DNA of 64,000 bases. It comes from Darksidea phi. Its lineage: Eukaryota; Ascomycota; Dothideomycetes; Pleosporales; Lentitheciaceae. This document shows, in pieces, positions 1 through 12,360 of this stretch. The notes below the pieces were generated by a model that saw only the letters and a program-made list of their open reading frames with translations, ran no database searches and had not been told where the DNA came from. The position numbers were made by a program, and so were the translations under genes. The stretch lies in the NCBI GenBank assembly GCA_030770425.1, contig JASJFT010000144.1, positions 1-64,000 of the forward strand. Reading direction: 5' to 3'. Numbering within the stretch: position 1 is the first letter of the stretch; each line of letters opens with the position of its first letter.

Positions 1-75
1 TTCTTCTTCTTCTTCTTCTTCTTCTTCTTCTTCTTCTTCTTCTTCTTCTTCTTCTTCTTCTTCTTCTTCTTCTTC
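1..75. repeat. (TTC)n microsatellite
   Basis: An uninterrupted run of TTC triplets (GAA on the other strand) fills the left edge and passes into a CT-rich tail ending in ctag. It is cut by the window edge. It could be the pyrimidine tract of an intron of the downstream gene, but I cannot show that. Confidence 0.95.
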
Positions 76-219
76 TCTCTCTAGGCTACGGATAGTCTCC
101 ACAGCTTCAATGTTTCCTTTTAATCCTCATCATGTTATCCCTCTCGTCTTGATGATCTCAACAGCCTCTGTCTCCCTGAGAAGGACCTGTAGCCATACGT
201 TATACTAACCATCCAACAG

Positions 220-728
220 AAGCCAAACAACGCCTAACGGTAAACACGGAAGTTCTCTACCGCCCTCCCAAATCCCGAAACACAACCCAACAATCCGAAG
301 GCGAAGGCATTCTTTGCCGTGTCACCTCGGTAATAGGCGAAGGCAAACAACGCCGCTACGAAATTATAGACGAAGACCCAGATCCCCCCTCGCCATCCAT
401 CCCCTACCGCGCTTCCGTAAACCATCTCGTCCCCATCCCGCCCATCACCGCAAACCCTGTTCTGAGCGGTCTTGAGAGCGGACGCAATGTCCTCGCACTC
501 TATCCGGGTACTACCACTTTTTACAAAGCTGAGGTCGTCAAGGGCTGGGTCAATGCCTATGGGAAGGATGGATTGGGCGGTGCGAGTGCGAAGGTTAAGA
601 AGGAGGAGGGTGAGGCTGTGGGCCTGGAGGAAATTAAGAATTTTGTGCGATTGAGGTTTGAGGGTGAGGATGAGGCGGATCGTGAGATGAGTGTTGAGAG
701 GAGGTATGTGTTGCCCGAAAAGCAGTGA
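220..728 (+). CDS. SGF29: SAGA-associated factor 29-like protein, C-terminal exon (5' partial)
   Basis: The frame is open from a splice acceptor (acag at 216-219, preceded by a tactaac-type branch site near 203-208) to TGA at 726-728. The 169 codons resemble the C-terminal SGF29 tandem-Tudor domain, which reads H3K4 methylation for the SAGA acetyltransferase complex. Visible parts are VLYRPP, GEGILCRVTSV, RRYEIIDEDPD, ALYPGTTTFYKAEV and a final block FVRLRFEGEDE followed by RRYVLP. An acidic, lysine-rich loop sits between the last two blocks. The N-terminal coiled-coil part is not in the window or lies in exons I cannot place. Longer reading frames on the opposite strand here are shadows. Family assignment rests on motif recognition. 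Confidence 0.72.
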
Positions 729-1417
729 TACGTTATGTTTGCTTTTCGTGCGCACTTGGAATTGTTGCTAAGGTTGGATAAGAAGAGGATTACTTAGCGT
801 GTTGCTGTGTGTAGGTGGATCGCCTGGGTGTCGCATCGCTTTCAATACTTGAATATACGTTCGTAGAGTTGGCGTTGGTATGGATATTGATCTAGGTACA
901 GACATAGTCATACTGCTACTCATAACGCAGCCATATTTCAAAATGACCGATTAATTTCTTGGGCGCCGATCAGATGTCATACATATCCATAATCATCTAT
1001 CTCTCACACACGCTAGCTATGAACACAAACCCAGTAACAGCGCCAATAGCAAGATATCCAGTAAAAAGGGGGCATTCCGAAGTAGTAGAAGCAACAACGA
1101 CAACAACAACACAGAAACAGGCGAAATAGCCTACCGATCAATTTGTGGCATCGCCACGCATACCGTCCTCATTGCCGGAAATGTGGGTATCACCGCACAC
1201 CATGCCACAACCATGGAGCCGCCGAACGAATGTTGAAAGAAGAAGCGAACAATGGCTTTCCTCCGAGTGCTGTGGAGATGAAGAGCCGACCTATTAGAAG
1301 GATGTAAAGCCTAAACGAGGGGCCCAAGACCGATGAAACCGGGTATATGCAGAAGGAATCGAGAAGAAGCTGATGCGCATGCAGTCGTATAGAGGAAGAA
1401 CGTCGAGGGAGGGGCGT
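729..1417. other. Intergenic, no gene seen
   Basis: This is the convergent 3' space between the SGF29-like gene and the ARF6-like gene. It is AT-rich, has an AC-rich patch near 1080-1115, and shows no supported reading frame. Confidence 0.6.
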
Positions 1418-2314
<897 letters not shown>

Positions 2315-3177
2315 GATGTTTGGTACTCTTCTCTTTTCCTTGCTAGTGTCCTAAGACGAGCCCTGCTTGATTTAAGCTCACAGCGGTCTGCGGGGGTCGG
2401 TACGCGGTGCGAGATTAGGCCAGGCAGTCGCGAATCGCAGCGATACGGCCGTTGATACGAGGAAGCAGAAGGCGCGGGCGCAATTGGATGTTTAGCGGAG
2501 GCGTGAAGGTGAATGCAGGCCGTTGCTGAGAAAACAAAAGACACTGGTGCGAGCCCAACGGTCGGCGTGGGGGGTATGTGAGCGTGCGAGGTTTGAAACG
2601 GTGTTGACGAGGGAAAGCTTCAGGGTGAACAAGCAGAGGCGCGTTGCCGATCGGCACGAGCAACTTGCGCTAGTCGTCAACAGGGGTGCATGAACCTCCC
2701 CTCATCGCACGCCTCCTTTCTCTCCTTTATCACTCCCACTCCTTCTCCGTATACGTCAAACTCAATGTGAAGATAAAGGGGCAGACATCATCGCAAACTC
2801 AAATTTCAGTTCAATAGATTGTCGGCTACTCGATGTGGACGCCTGCAGACGTAGCTCGCGCGTACCTGCAGCGGTAAATTGCGGAGTTGGCGTTGCGCTG
2901 GTACTATGGTACACCACTGCGCCAGTTTTTTCTCCTGAAAGCCACAGGTACGTTATGGGGTGCGTCCCGCAGTGATCTTGGAGGACGGAAGTGTTCCGAG
3001 TTGGTGGATGATATGGCGGCTGAATGCGGGAGTTGAAACATGTGAAATGGAGTTCCCGAGAAACATTGCCGTAGAGTGATTTGACATGTGAAATGTGCGA
3101 AAAGATAATATTGAGGTGTATTTCCTATGTCTATGTCTATTGCGCGTAAATCATCACAACAAAGAAGTACACATTTC
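2315..3177. other. Intergenic / ARF6 upstream region
   Basis: This holds the promoter side of ARF6 (next to 2314) and the 3' flank of the glycosyltransferase gene. Reading frames at 2290-2680 on the minus strand lack family resemblance and I do not support them. Confidence 0.55.
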
Positions 3178-4222
3178 TTAGAAGCCGTCATTGACCCCCG
3201 AATCTTTTTCAATTCTTATCCTCTCGTCATTGACATCTCGCCACCACTGATGGCTCTCGTCCGCATGCTCACTTGGCTTCTCATCCCACGGCTTAGGACT
3301 CAGAATATAGTGGATGTTCTTCACCTCGTCATCCCTCCAGATGGCATCGTGCACGCCCTTCCACCGCAGCGTCTTCAGCGCATTGTAGATGTAGGGTAGC
3401 GCAACCCAGCGGCCGTTGAAGACGTCGCTGAGTAGCGATTGATCGGCAAAGTCGTAATCGCCCGACGTTTCTTTTGAAAGCTGGTCGAGGATGAGCTGGT
3501 AGGCTCCGGTGGATGGGTTCACGACTTGCAGACCGCCGTTGGACATTGCGAGACCGGCGGTGGGGGGTGGGCCGTCTTTTTGCGCAGCGTCAGGCTTGTT
3601 ATGTTGGGAGGTGAAGGCGCAATTCTCCGGTATCCTGTGGTGCATTAGTGACATCCTCAATTGCAACTCAAACGCGATTCGACGTACCAGTCTTTCGGGT
3701 AATGCGGCCTCTTGAGTGGATTGCACACGCACGCATGGCTCGCCGCGAACACACGCTGTCCCTTTCCGCCCATACTAGGCGGGTCCAACTCCATCTCCAT
3801 CAACTCATCCATGTTCTTCAGCACCAGCATATCCGAGTCCAACTGCACAAGGCGATCATACTCGGTCAATGAGAATGCCGTCAGCTTGCTCCAGCAGTCG
3901 TAAAAGCGCGGGTCGTTCGAGAAGTCCTTGCTGAGCTTCGGCAGCAGGTACTCGACATGTTTCTTGGGGATACCCCGCGCATCGAGCGCAGCGCGGCCTT
4001 CGGAAGACAAAGTGTCGGTGTAGAGGGCGACGAGCGGGTACTTGGTTCCATGCTTCTTCAAGCTGTAGTCGAGGGTGAGGAGGCCGCTCAGATAGTTTAT
4101 ATTTGTGACAAGGCTCGTCCACACTACGTTAGCATCAGTTTGGTGATGGGACATCCTGCAGGCAGCTCCCCACCTTTCTTCGACCCACCTGCCGGCATGT
4201 CATTGGTAGTTGCGTGGCTCAT
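3178..4222 (-). CDS. Family 8 glycosyltransferase (glycogenin/galactinol synthase-like)
   Basis: Three exons join in phase: 4189-4222, 3688-4123 and 3178-3634, giving 308 aa. The first exon is only 34 nt; the intron after it carries a gctaac branch site just before its acceptor. The fold is GT-A, CAZy family GT8. Visible are VWTSLVTNINYLSGLLTLDYSLKK at the N-terminus, the metal-binding DxD motif in VQLDSDMLVL (about residue 107), and the later blocks FNGRWVALPYIYNALK and IHYILSPKPWD. Members use a UDP-sugar donor. The acceptor cannot be read from sequence, and glycogenin itself is usually longer. There is no signal peptide, so a cytosolic enzyme is likely. It diverges from the mitochondrial carrier gene, with about 350 bp between the start codons. 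Confidence 0.88.
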
Positions 4223-4573
4223 GGTCGGACCTCTTCGATAATCTTCGATATTTCGAAATCCCTATGAGGCTGCGAAGGTGAGTATATATGTTAGCGCCCG
4301 CGTAACCGGAGGGGTATATTAGCATATGTCGGCGTTTGGCCATGGTCTGGTCCGGCGGTTCTCCCGGGGTGTCGGCCGAGCTCGTCATGACTGGCTCGCG
4401 GAGGCTTGCGCTTCTCCGATGGGACGATTCCGGAATCGGCATTCGATGGGATGAAGACACCCACTGCTCTCCAACAACCACCTTCGCTCGCTATCCTACC
4501 CTAGTCTTTTCCTTGTACTCTGTCTCTGCAATAGAGTCGGAATGATTGCGAAAATTCACGCGCACCGGAAAGA

Positions 4574-5687
4574 ATGTCTGCGTCGGCCGTGAAGCACGAC
4601 AACGTCCCACCGCGACTGGTGGACGCGCCAGAGAAGCAACAGCCAGACGAGAGACCGAAGGTATACCGTGGCTTCGTAGCGGGCGTATTTTCAGGCATTG
4701 CGAAGCTCTCCGGTACGAGCCTTCGTCATGGCATAATTGACACCGCAAGCTAATACGGAAGATAGTGGGGCATCCATTCGACACCATCAAGGTCCGCCTG
4801 CAGACCACAGACAAGTCACAATTCAAAGGGCCATTGGACTGCCTGCTGCAGACGTTGAGAAATGAGGGCGTCAAAGGAATATACAAGGGCGCGACGCCGC
4901 CTTTGGTGGGATGGATGTTCATGGATTCGCTGTATGGATAACTTATACCGGTCGGCAATCGGATGCTGACGGAGCGCGCAGTATGCTGGGTTCCTTGAGC
5001 GTATACCGACGGGTCCTAAATGATAGCTATTTCAACCCACGACGACCGGGCGAAGACCAGAAGAAGCTGCCCGTTCTCGGACATGCGATGGCGGGCATAA
5101 TGGCAGGCTGGACCGTCTCGTTCATCGCGGGCCCGGTCGAGCACATCAAGGCGAGACTGCAGGTGCAATATCAGGCAGACAAGAGCAAGAGATTGTATAG
5201 CGGGCCAATCGACTGTCTCAAGAAGACTGTACGCTCAATTCCCTCGCGTTCACCACTCGCTTCTGACAAGTCCATGTAGTTCAGGAATCACGGCGTCCGT
5301 GGCATCTACCACGGCCTCGGTGCGACTCTCCTCTTCCGAACTTTCTTCTGTTTCTGGTGGGGCACCTACGACGTCTTCACCCGCGGCTTGCAAAACAACA
5401 CCAACCTCTCCGCCCCCGCCATCAACTTCTGGGCTGGCGGTCTCTCCGCACAGGTCTTCTGGATCACCTCCTATCCGAGCGACGTCGTCAAACAGAGAGT
5501 GATGACGGACCCACTTGGGCCTGACCGCAGGTTCCTGAGATGGAGAGATGCAGCGAAGGCGGTGTATACGGAGGTGGGATGGAGAGGCTACTGGAGAGGC
5601 TTCGTGCCTTGCTTTTTGAGGGCGTTTCCGGCGAATGCAATGGCGCTGGTGGCTTTTGAAGGGGTGATGAGGGCTTTGCCTGAGTGA
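4574..5687 (+). CDS. Mitochondrial carrier family (SLC25) protein
   Basis: Four exons join in phase: 4574-4712, 4766-4931, 4982-5228 and 5280-5687, giving 319 aa, the normal carrier length. All three repeats carry the family signature: PFDTIKVRLQT, PVEHIKARLQV and PSDVVKQRVMT. Such proteins exchange small metabolites across the inner mitochondrial membrane with six transmembrane helices. The first two signatures resemble the carnitine/ornithine/YMC group; the third is less canonical (PSDVVKQR), so the substrate is not assigned. The intron at 4932-4981 is only 50 nt. The N-terminal 30 residues are polar and precede the first helix. Confidence 0.92.
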
Positions 5688-6381
5688 GAATGAGATGGGT
5701 GGAGGGTTGGAGTAGAGTGCATGCCTAGACACTGCGTTAAAGATTGTACACTACACATGTCGCATTCTATAATACGGCACGACTAGTAACACTCCTGGAT
5801 GAATTTCTCCCAAAGTATACCATTCAACCGAGCGCACTCCTGTTCGCTCCTTTTTTGAGATTGTTTATTCCGTCTCTACGCTTCAATCACTGTCTCAAGC
5901 CTGTCGATGTGTCGTAATACAACATTAAAGCGTCCATTCCGGTCGCTTCCCTCCCGGCCGTTTCCAAACGTAATCTGCACTTTCCGAAGTCTTCATTGAT
6001 TGGAAGCTGTTGCCTAATATGCAATGTTTGCGTTCCACAGACGCACACGAACCAAACAGAGGGAAGGGCAGTCAGCAAGCACCTCCCCATCCCAACTCAT
6101 CGAGACAGCTGGAACTTTACCACTTAACGAGTACAAGTTATCCACATTCTTGCTTGCTCCTTCGCTTAGGTGTACCAACAGACAGTAGGTGAGTCGCTCT
6201 CTATCGGCCATGGCACTGGGTTTCGGGACCAACGAGGCTGGGACGCTTCTGGTGGATTTGCTCATTGCTAATGGCAGATTAGTATTACGATCGCTAGCAT
6301 TCAGAGCATCTTTCGCTCCTCATCTCTATCATTCGATAGCATACCGTCAACAGCACTGCTTCAGTCCTCAGCCATTCCAAC
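5688..6381. other. Intergenic / Argonaute upstream region
   Basis: This lies between the carrier stop and the Argonaute start. A plus-strand frame at 6189-6512 overlaps the first Argonaute exon in another frame and is not supported. Pyrimidine-rich stretches occur close to the start, as expected for a fungal 5' leader. Confidence 0.55.
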
Positions 6382-9300
6382 ATGTCCGGTCGAGGTCGCC
6401 CCAATCCACGTGGAGGAAGGGGAGGACCCCCTCGTGGCGGCCGAGGCGGACGTGGCCGTGGGAGACCGACAGAAAATCCCAGCAAGTAGTTTCCAAAACA
6501 ATTCAGGGATAATTTACTAATAGCTGCAGGTCATGACACTCGTTCGCAGGCCCAGGTCGGACAGATCACTCAGCAAGTGAGCCACATGACGCTGAACACA
6601 AGCAACTACGCCGACGACGGTACTTCGTTGTATATGCCGCAAGCAATCCAAGCTCCCACTGCTCAGCACGTCGCCGATGGCAACAAAGTCGATACTCGCG
6701 CGCAAAATCAGCAGGCTTTGTCGACGCTGAAGCCGGCCTTCGGTGAAGATTTCCCTTTCCGCAAAGTTTTCGCCGAGACAAAGACTACCGTCTTTTCGAA
6801 CCACTTCGCCATCGGAATCGACCCGAACACGACGTTCTACGAGTATGACATACATGGCATCCCTAGCAAGATGGCGAAGGCGAAGGCCAAGTCGCTAGTT
6901 CAGGCTATGATCGACACCGACCCTTTCTTGAAGGAGCACCAGCACGAATTTGCAACGGATTATCTCACTCGGGTTATCTCTTGGGTCAAGTTACCCCCGC
7001 TGAAACCTATTTCGATCAGCTTAGGTGACAGAGGCGACCCTATGCAACTAGAGCTACAACTTCTTGGTACGGTTGATATCCAGCGTCTACAGAGCCATAC
7101 GACTGCCAACACGGCCCCAGAGAAACCTCTGGTCGAAGATGTATGCAACAATGACGGCAAGAAGAGAGCTGGCGGCGAACTGGGTCCAGTGATCAACGCC
7201 GTTAACATTCTTATATCTACAGCCATTAGCGACGGCTCGGTTCCATTCAAAGCGAACAAATTTTTCGTAATGGGTGGACACAAGACCCTAGGTTCGCCTA
7301 ATGGCTCTCTGTGTACCATACGCGGTTACTACTACACCATCAAACCGGGGATGGGCCAGATCCTTCTCAACCTTAACGCTTGTACCAGCGCCTTCTTCCG
7401 TCCGATCCTGGTGAGTGATTTCTTGAATGACCAATCCACGTTTCCCATCGAGCAAGATCGGGAAGATGCGCTGCAAGGTCTGCGCGTGTTTGTCGAGTAT
7501 GAGCGTGGGGGGAAGAACGACAACGCCCAGTCTCGGACCAAGATAATCGCTGGAACTGGGAAACGTGTTTCCCAGCAAACATTTGAACGGAGAGGCAAGG
7601 ACGGGGCGCCAGCAACGTTTCCCAGCGTACAAGCTTACTTGAAAGATGGTAATTTTATTCCAAATCTGCTGATCAACTCCGGGCCGGTTTTTGTTAACAT
7701 TACTATAGCCTACAATCTCGTATTGAAACATCCCTCTTTGCCTACGATCAATGTCGGCACGTACCACAACCCAACTTGGTTCGCCCCTGAACACCTCCGG
7801 ATCGTGCCATACCAGATCTACAAGCGGCCTGTCCCTGAGCACCTCACCAGTGGTATGCTTGATGAGGCGTGTCGGAAACCAGAGAACAGCAGGGCTCTGA
7901 TTGAGCACGAAGGGCTCAAGCAATTGGGCATCAAGGCTGGTGGTGGGTTGGTACGGTTTGTGAGTACACTGCGTCCCTCCCTAAAATTTGTCTAACCAGT
8001 AAACAGTCCAAATGCCCAGCCATACAAATTGATCCTCGCATGATACGGATCCCAAGCGGGAAGCTGCAGTACCCCAAAATCCAGTACCGGAGTGGACCCA
8101 TATCCTTGTTTCAACCTGCCTGGAATCTCAAGGATACAAAGTTCCTCCAGAGTAGACCCAATGCCCAGTTCAGGGTATATGCGCTCCTCGATGGTCGACT
8201 ACTCGGCGGCCCAAATACCACGAACCGGTATTTGACCGCATTCCACGAATTTGCGCAGAAGACGTACGCTACTGGTATTTACCAGTTGTGCGGCAGTGAA
8301 ATCTTCCAGAATCCGGCAGCCATCCCGAAGGCAATGAAGAACGCTCAGGACAAAGGTGCCAACTTTACGCTGCTTATCCTGAAGCAAAAGAGCACCATAG
8401 CCTATTCCACCTTCAAGGACCTTGCCGACCGCACTTATGGTATGCACTCCCTTTGCATCACCGAGAAGCCGAACTACAGGCACGGCGGACTCAACGGTAA
8501 CTTGGCCGGCTACTTCGGCAACGTCATGATGAAGGTCAACCTGAAAGCTGGTGGTATCAACCATACGGTCGACAGGATCGCGGACATTATGAAAGACACC
8601 CTCGTCCTCGGCGCCGACGTCACTCATCCCGGCCCGGGCGCTCTACTCGGTACACCATCTATTGCCGCCATCGTTGGATCGGTCGACAAAACAGGTGGCA
8701 AATTCCTCGGTTCAATGAGACTCCAGCCCAAGGAAGCTGTTGAAATGATCAAAGACGTTGAGAGCATGGTTCTGGAGCGAATCAACGACTGGAGCAAGTG
8801 CAATGGTGGCGCTTTGCCGAAAAGTATCATCTACTATCGCGATGGGGTTAGTGAGGGACAATTCGTGCAGGTCAAAGACCTGGAGCTGCCGCAGATCGGA
8901 AAGGCATATGCAAAAGCAGCTGCCAAGAGGCAGCTTAAGATGGCCAAGTTCAAACTCACCGCTATCACTGTTATGAAACGCCACCACGTGCGGTTCTATC
9001 CTCTTCAGCAGGATGCCGCCCCTAGCAACCGCAACTGTCAACCCGGAACACTCGTCGATTCTGTTGTCACTTCGCCGTTCTACCAAGACTTCTACTTGCA
9101 ATCACACAATGGCCTGAAGGGAACGGCCAAGCCTGCTCACTATTTCGTCCTAGTCAACGAGATGGGCTTATCAGAGAACGCTATGCAGAGCTTTGTAAGT
9201 CACCCACTCAATACGATCGATATCACTTCCTTGTTCTACGTTCAGCCTTGTACTCTGGTCCACCATTCTTCACGCTTCTACAATGTTAACATCACATCTA

Positions 9301-9706
9301 GACCCACAACCTCTGCTACACCTACGTCCGCGCTACCCTTGGCGTATCCTACGCCCCCCCAGCATACTACGCTGATCGTCTCTGTGAGCGAGGTCGATGC
9401 TACCTGCGTCAGTTCTTTGTTGCTGGCCCGGAGGTACGCAAGGATCTTGACAACCTGAAAGTCCGCCTCCAGCTGGAAAAGAAGGAAAAGCGAGAGAAAC
9501 AGTTCAAACCGCTAAGGACGCAAGTTGGCAAAGGCTACTGGCAGAAATCGGACAAGGAGAAATACCAGGAGGACGAAGACAAGAAGGAGATTGAGGCTCT
9601 GCTCAAGTTGGACACGCTTGAGAAGGCGAAAAAGGCTTTTTATCCAGGCGGTGTCGTGGGCAATCCGTGGAAGGAGAGTATTGCAGGGACCATGTTTTGG
9701 ATGTAG
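6382..9706 (+). CDS. Argonaute (QDE-2/AGO type)
   Basis: Four exons join in phase: 6382-6481, 6530-7959, 8007-9194 and 9302-9706, giving 1040 aa. Argonautes bind small RNAs and cleave or silence matching transcripts. The N-terminus is Arg/Gly-rich (residues 2-28), followed by N, L1, PAZ, L2, MID and PIWI regions in normal order. The PIWI domain has Asp714 in GADVTHPG, a glutamate-finger candidate in KEAVEMIKD, Asp789 in YYRDGVSEGQF and Asp931 in PPAYYAD, so a slicer tetrad of the DEDD kind is present. The last position is Asp, where human AGO2 has His. The C-terminus MFWM is of the usual hydrophobic kind. The first intron only keeps phase if the donor is GC (A|GCAAGT at 6481/6482), a strong U1 match. 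The third intron (9195-9301) is 107 nt. The gene looks intact and active. Confidence 0.95.
6482..6529 (+). other. Probable GC-AG intron in the Argonaute gene
   Basis: The 48-nt intron begins gcaagt and ends ctgcag, with tactaa just before the acceptor. Using the overlapping GT (two bases downstream) leaves two bases over and runs into a stop codon at once; using GC leaves one base and keeps the frame. Confidence 0.75.
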
Positions 9707-11048
9707 GGCGTGGGATTGATACTGGAAGGGGTAACAGTGGGATTGAGGATGTGAAGATGCCTTGTGGGTTGCTTCATTTTCGACATTCATTTGTTTCTCC
9801 ATTAGGGATAAACAGGCTGGGACTGGTTGCATACATGAGGTATCATAGAACAGGGTTGAACTTTTTTCGCCCCTTCACTCCGCTTGCTTCCACCGCTCCA
9901 TTACTCTTCTGCATTGCTCTTCCATTGAAGCGAGTCTCGTTATGAGGAAGGTTAGTTGTTAAGCACAGCGTAGTGGCGTGGTGATCGAGTTACTTGAACA
10001 GGTGAATTATTATGTGTGTTTTTCTAAATGGGAAAAGAAGTTTGCACCCTTAAAGAGCGTTTCCCCCAATGAGTAGCAGCCACCGGGTCGTGGAGCTCGC
10101 GGAATAACTCAAAAGGTGATAAAAAGGTGTTTCCATCCCGAACACCTTGAGACGCAAGAAGGTCGTTGAAGCCAAGGGGGTTGCAGTCGTTGCCTGAGGC
10201 TTACGTCACGGCATGTCTGCGAGGGCAACGTTCCGAGCCTCATGGAACAGGGCGTGGTGCATACCACGGTATTGAGCGGTAGCGGCGGTAGTCTACCTAC
10301 TCCATCCTCTACCACCACCCTCTGCCCTCCGTCCTCTACAGTCGCATCGATCTATGCACCTACCTACGCAGCTACTATTCAACCTGCCACATCATTCATC
10401 TCCATCTCTTGACCCCACGAAGCGCCCGCGGAGCCATCTCGAAAGTCGCCCGCTGTTGTCCGTTGATCGATCGTTAGAGAGCATTTAGCTGCGCTTTGTT
10501 GAGCATCTGCGTCTGCTAACAGGATATGGCTAATAGCCGACGCTTGGCCGGAGGGATCAGCGTATGTGTTTAGCCCTATTGCACTCTGGCTTTTCCGTGG
10601 AGAATTTAGCATGTCCTACTTACCTACACCGAATGGTGTGACTAGCAGTTCCCTCGACTCCGTTTGTAGCCTTCATTTATGACTATATGTACTTCATGTA
10701 AGATATTGCTGCCTGTCGAACTTTTCAGCGATGTCAAGAAGGGGGTCGGTGGGTGGCTGGCTGAGTACCGAGCGGGTGGCGTCATCCGTTAAAATTGCCG
10801 TCCGGTGGTTGGTTATGTAGCCGATTCAACTGTGAACTTCGACATCCAGCCCCACCTCTGCTACGTGTGCATACAGAGACCCATGTGCCGTATTCGAGAT
10901 AGTAGCCGCAGATCATTTCGTCCCGTGGTTTAAAACTTACCACCCCCTCTGTTTTTGACTTGATCAATTTCGATCTTTGATTTCCGGACCCATAGGTGTT
11001 GAACGCCTTAGAGGCAACTTCGCTTTATCTCTCTTAAATCGATATACG
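9707..11048. other. Intergenic, no gene seen
   Basis: About 1.3 kb between the Argonaute stop and a membrane protein gene. Small minus-strand frames (10109-10318, 10379-10612) do not look like protein. Pyrimidine-rich and TATA-like stretches appear toward the right end, the likely promoter of the next gene. Confidence 0.55.
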
Positions 11049-12032
11049 ATGGCTAATAACGTTCCGAAGACATTTATCGATATAGTGCTCTGGGGAATCA
11101 TTCAATTAGTGACGCTACCTTACCACCGCTTCTTCACCTACAATACTCTCAAACCGGCATTAGAAATCCAAGAGTGGGCAGCAAGGGGAATAGAGCGCAA
11201 TTCACCCGACCGGAAAAAATTGCACTCATTGCTATGCGGCTGGCGGGCTCGAAAAAAAGATGAACTCGCATTTGTCTCTGTCGGAGTATGACCAACCGCA
11301 ACCAAGCTCTCAAGGAGGAACATTCACAAAGCTGACAGGTTGGCAGGCTGTCGCTATTACTGCAATTGTCACTGCATCCTTCTCGTGGCCTGTTATCCAG
11401 GAATCACACTGGCTTGCGCCCGGCGTCTGGTATGGCTCCCTCATGACATCCGTCTGTGGGATCCTCATAGCAGCACAACAGATGTCGCTGCTTACACTTA
11501 TTGGCGACCTTACAGAGGACCCACTAACCGCCTCTTCAAAAAACATGCAACGCCATCTCAATCAGATCCTTATGGATTGCCCGTTTCCACGTCGCGACTC
11601 CGACATCGATGAAGCCACGCAACGCTACCCACAACAATGGGTTCTCAGCTGGAAGCAGATTTTCACCTGGCAGTGTCCTATGATGTTCTTCGGGTACTCG
11701 ACTCTACTGTACTTTATTGGGCTAACAGTCATTGTGTGCACGCCCTTGATCCACGAAAGGGAAGGGCCCACGGTTAATGTAGGTGTTTTCTCTAAGCTGT
11801 AATTACCAGCAGGAGACTAATCATGGCTTCTAAGGTTGCGATCACTTACATTGCGGTCTCTGGGATATCCTGGGGCTTGTTCGCATACTGTTCTCTCGGT
11901 GGTTATCGCGCTATAACACTCGAGGATGATTTAGATGATGCTGAAATTACCCAGGTGGAGGAGGCTGGGATACCTAAGGATGGAACGCCGAGCAGGTACG
12001 AAGTGAAAGAAGGCCACCATCATCTGCAATAA
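11049..12032 (+). CDS. Predicted multi-pass membrane protein, unknown function
   Basis: I do not recognise the family. A model with exons 11049-11285, 11332-11778 and 11835-12032 gives 293 aa with all phases matched. Hydrophobic segments are seen in FIDIVLWGIIQLVTLP, AVAITAIVTASFSWPV, SLMTSVCGILIAAQQM, MMFFGYSTLLYFIGLTVIV and ITYIAVSGISWGLFAY, suggesting four or five membrane passes and an acidic C-terminal tail. The first intron (46 nt, donor gtatga) is less certain than the second (56 nt, donor gtaggt). Without it, the two frames overlap around a run of seven A at 11252-11258, and a frameshift would be needed instead. Confidence 0.68.
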
Positions 12033-12360
12033 ACGCCACCACATCCGTATCCAGGCGTCTCGTCTTTAACTATCAATCATGTTATTTTTGACAGTATCAA
12101 TAGCAGTTACGCTAAATTTGTGAAATACTCTGTCAACAATGTTATCAACCCGAGTATTCTAGCTTGTTACATATCTAGAGTGAGTCTGGCTTAGTCGTAC
12201 TTGGTGGCATTGCATCTGCGATAATGTCTAGACTGCAAGACATCAACGATAGATTCATGTGAGCTGTGACTAGTTTAAGAATGGGTGGAGGTGCGCACTG
12301 GCAGAGTATTTGCAAACCGAAGTATACCAAATCCCCTACGCGCGGTGTTATGTCATTTTC
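12033..12360. other. Short convergent intergenic space
   Basis: 3' flanks of the membrane protein gene and the FAD oxidoreductase gene. It is AT-rich and no further feature is seen. Confidence 0.5.

Noticed and set aside
7288..7923. 211-codon minus-strand frame inside the Argonaute gene
   Set aside because: A shadow of a long, well-supported plus-strand coding exon.
11251..11291. Frameshift at the seven-A run in the membrane protein gene
   Set aside because: A 46-nt intron (11286-11331) joins the two frames in phase without invoking an error, so the intron is preferred.
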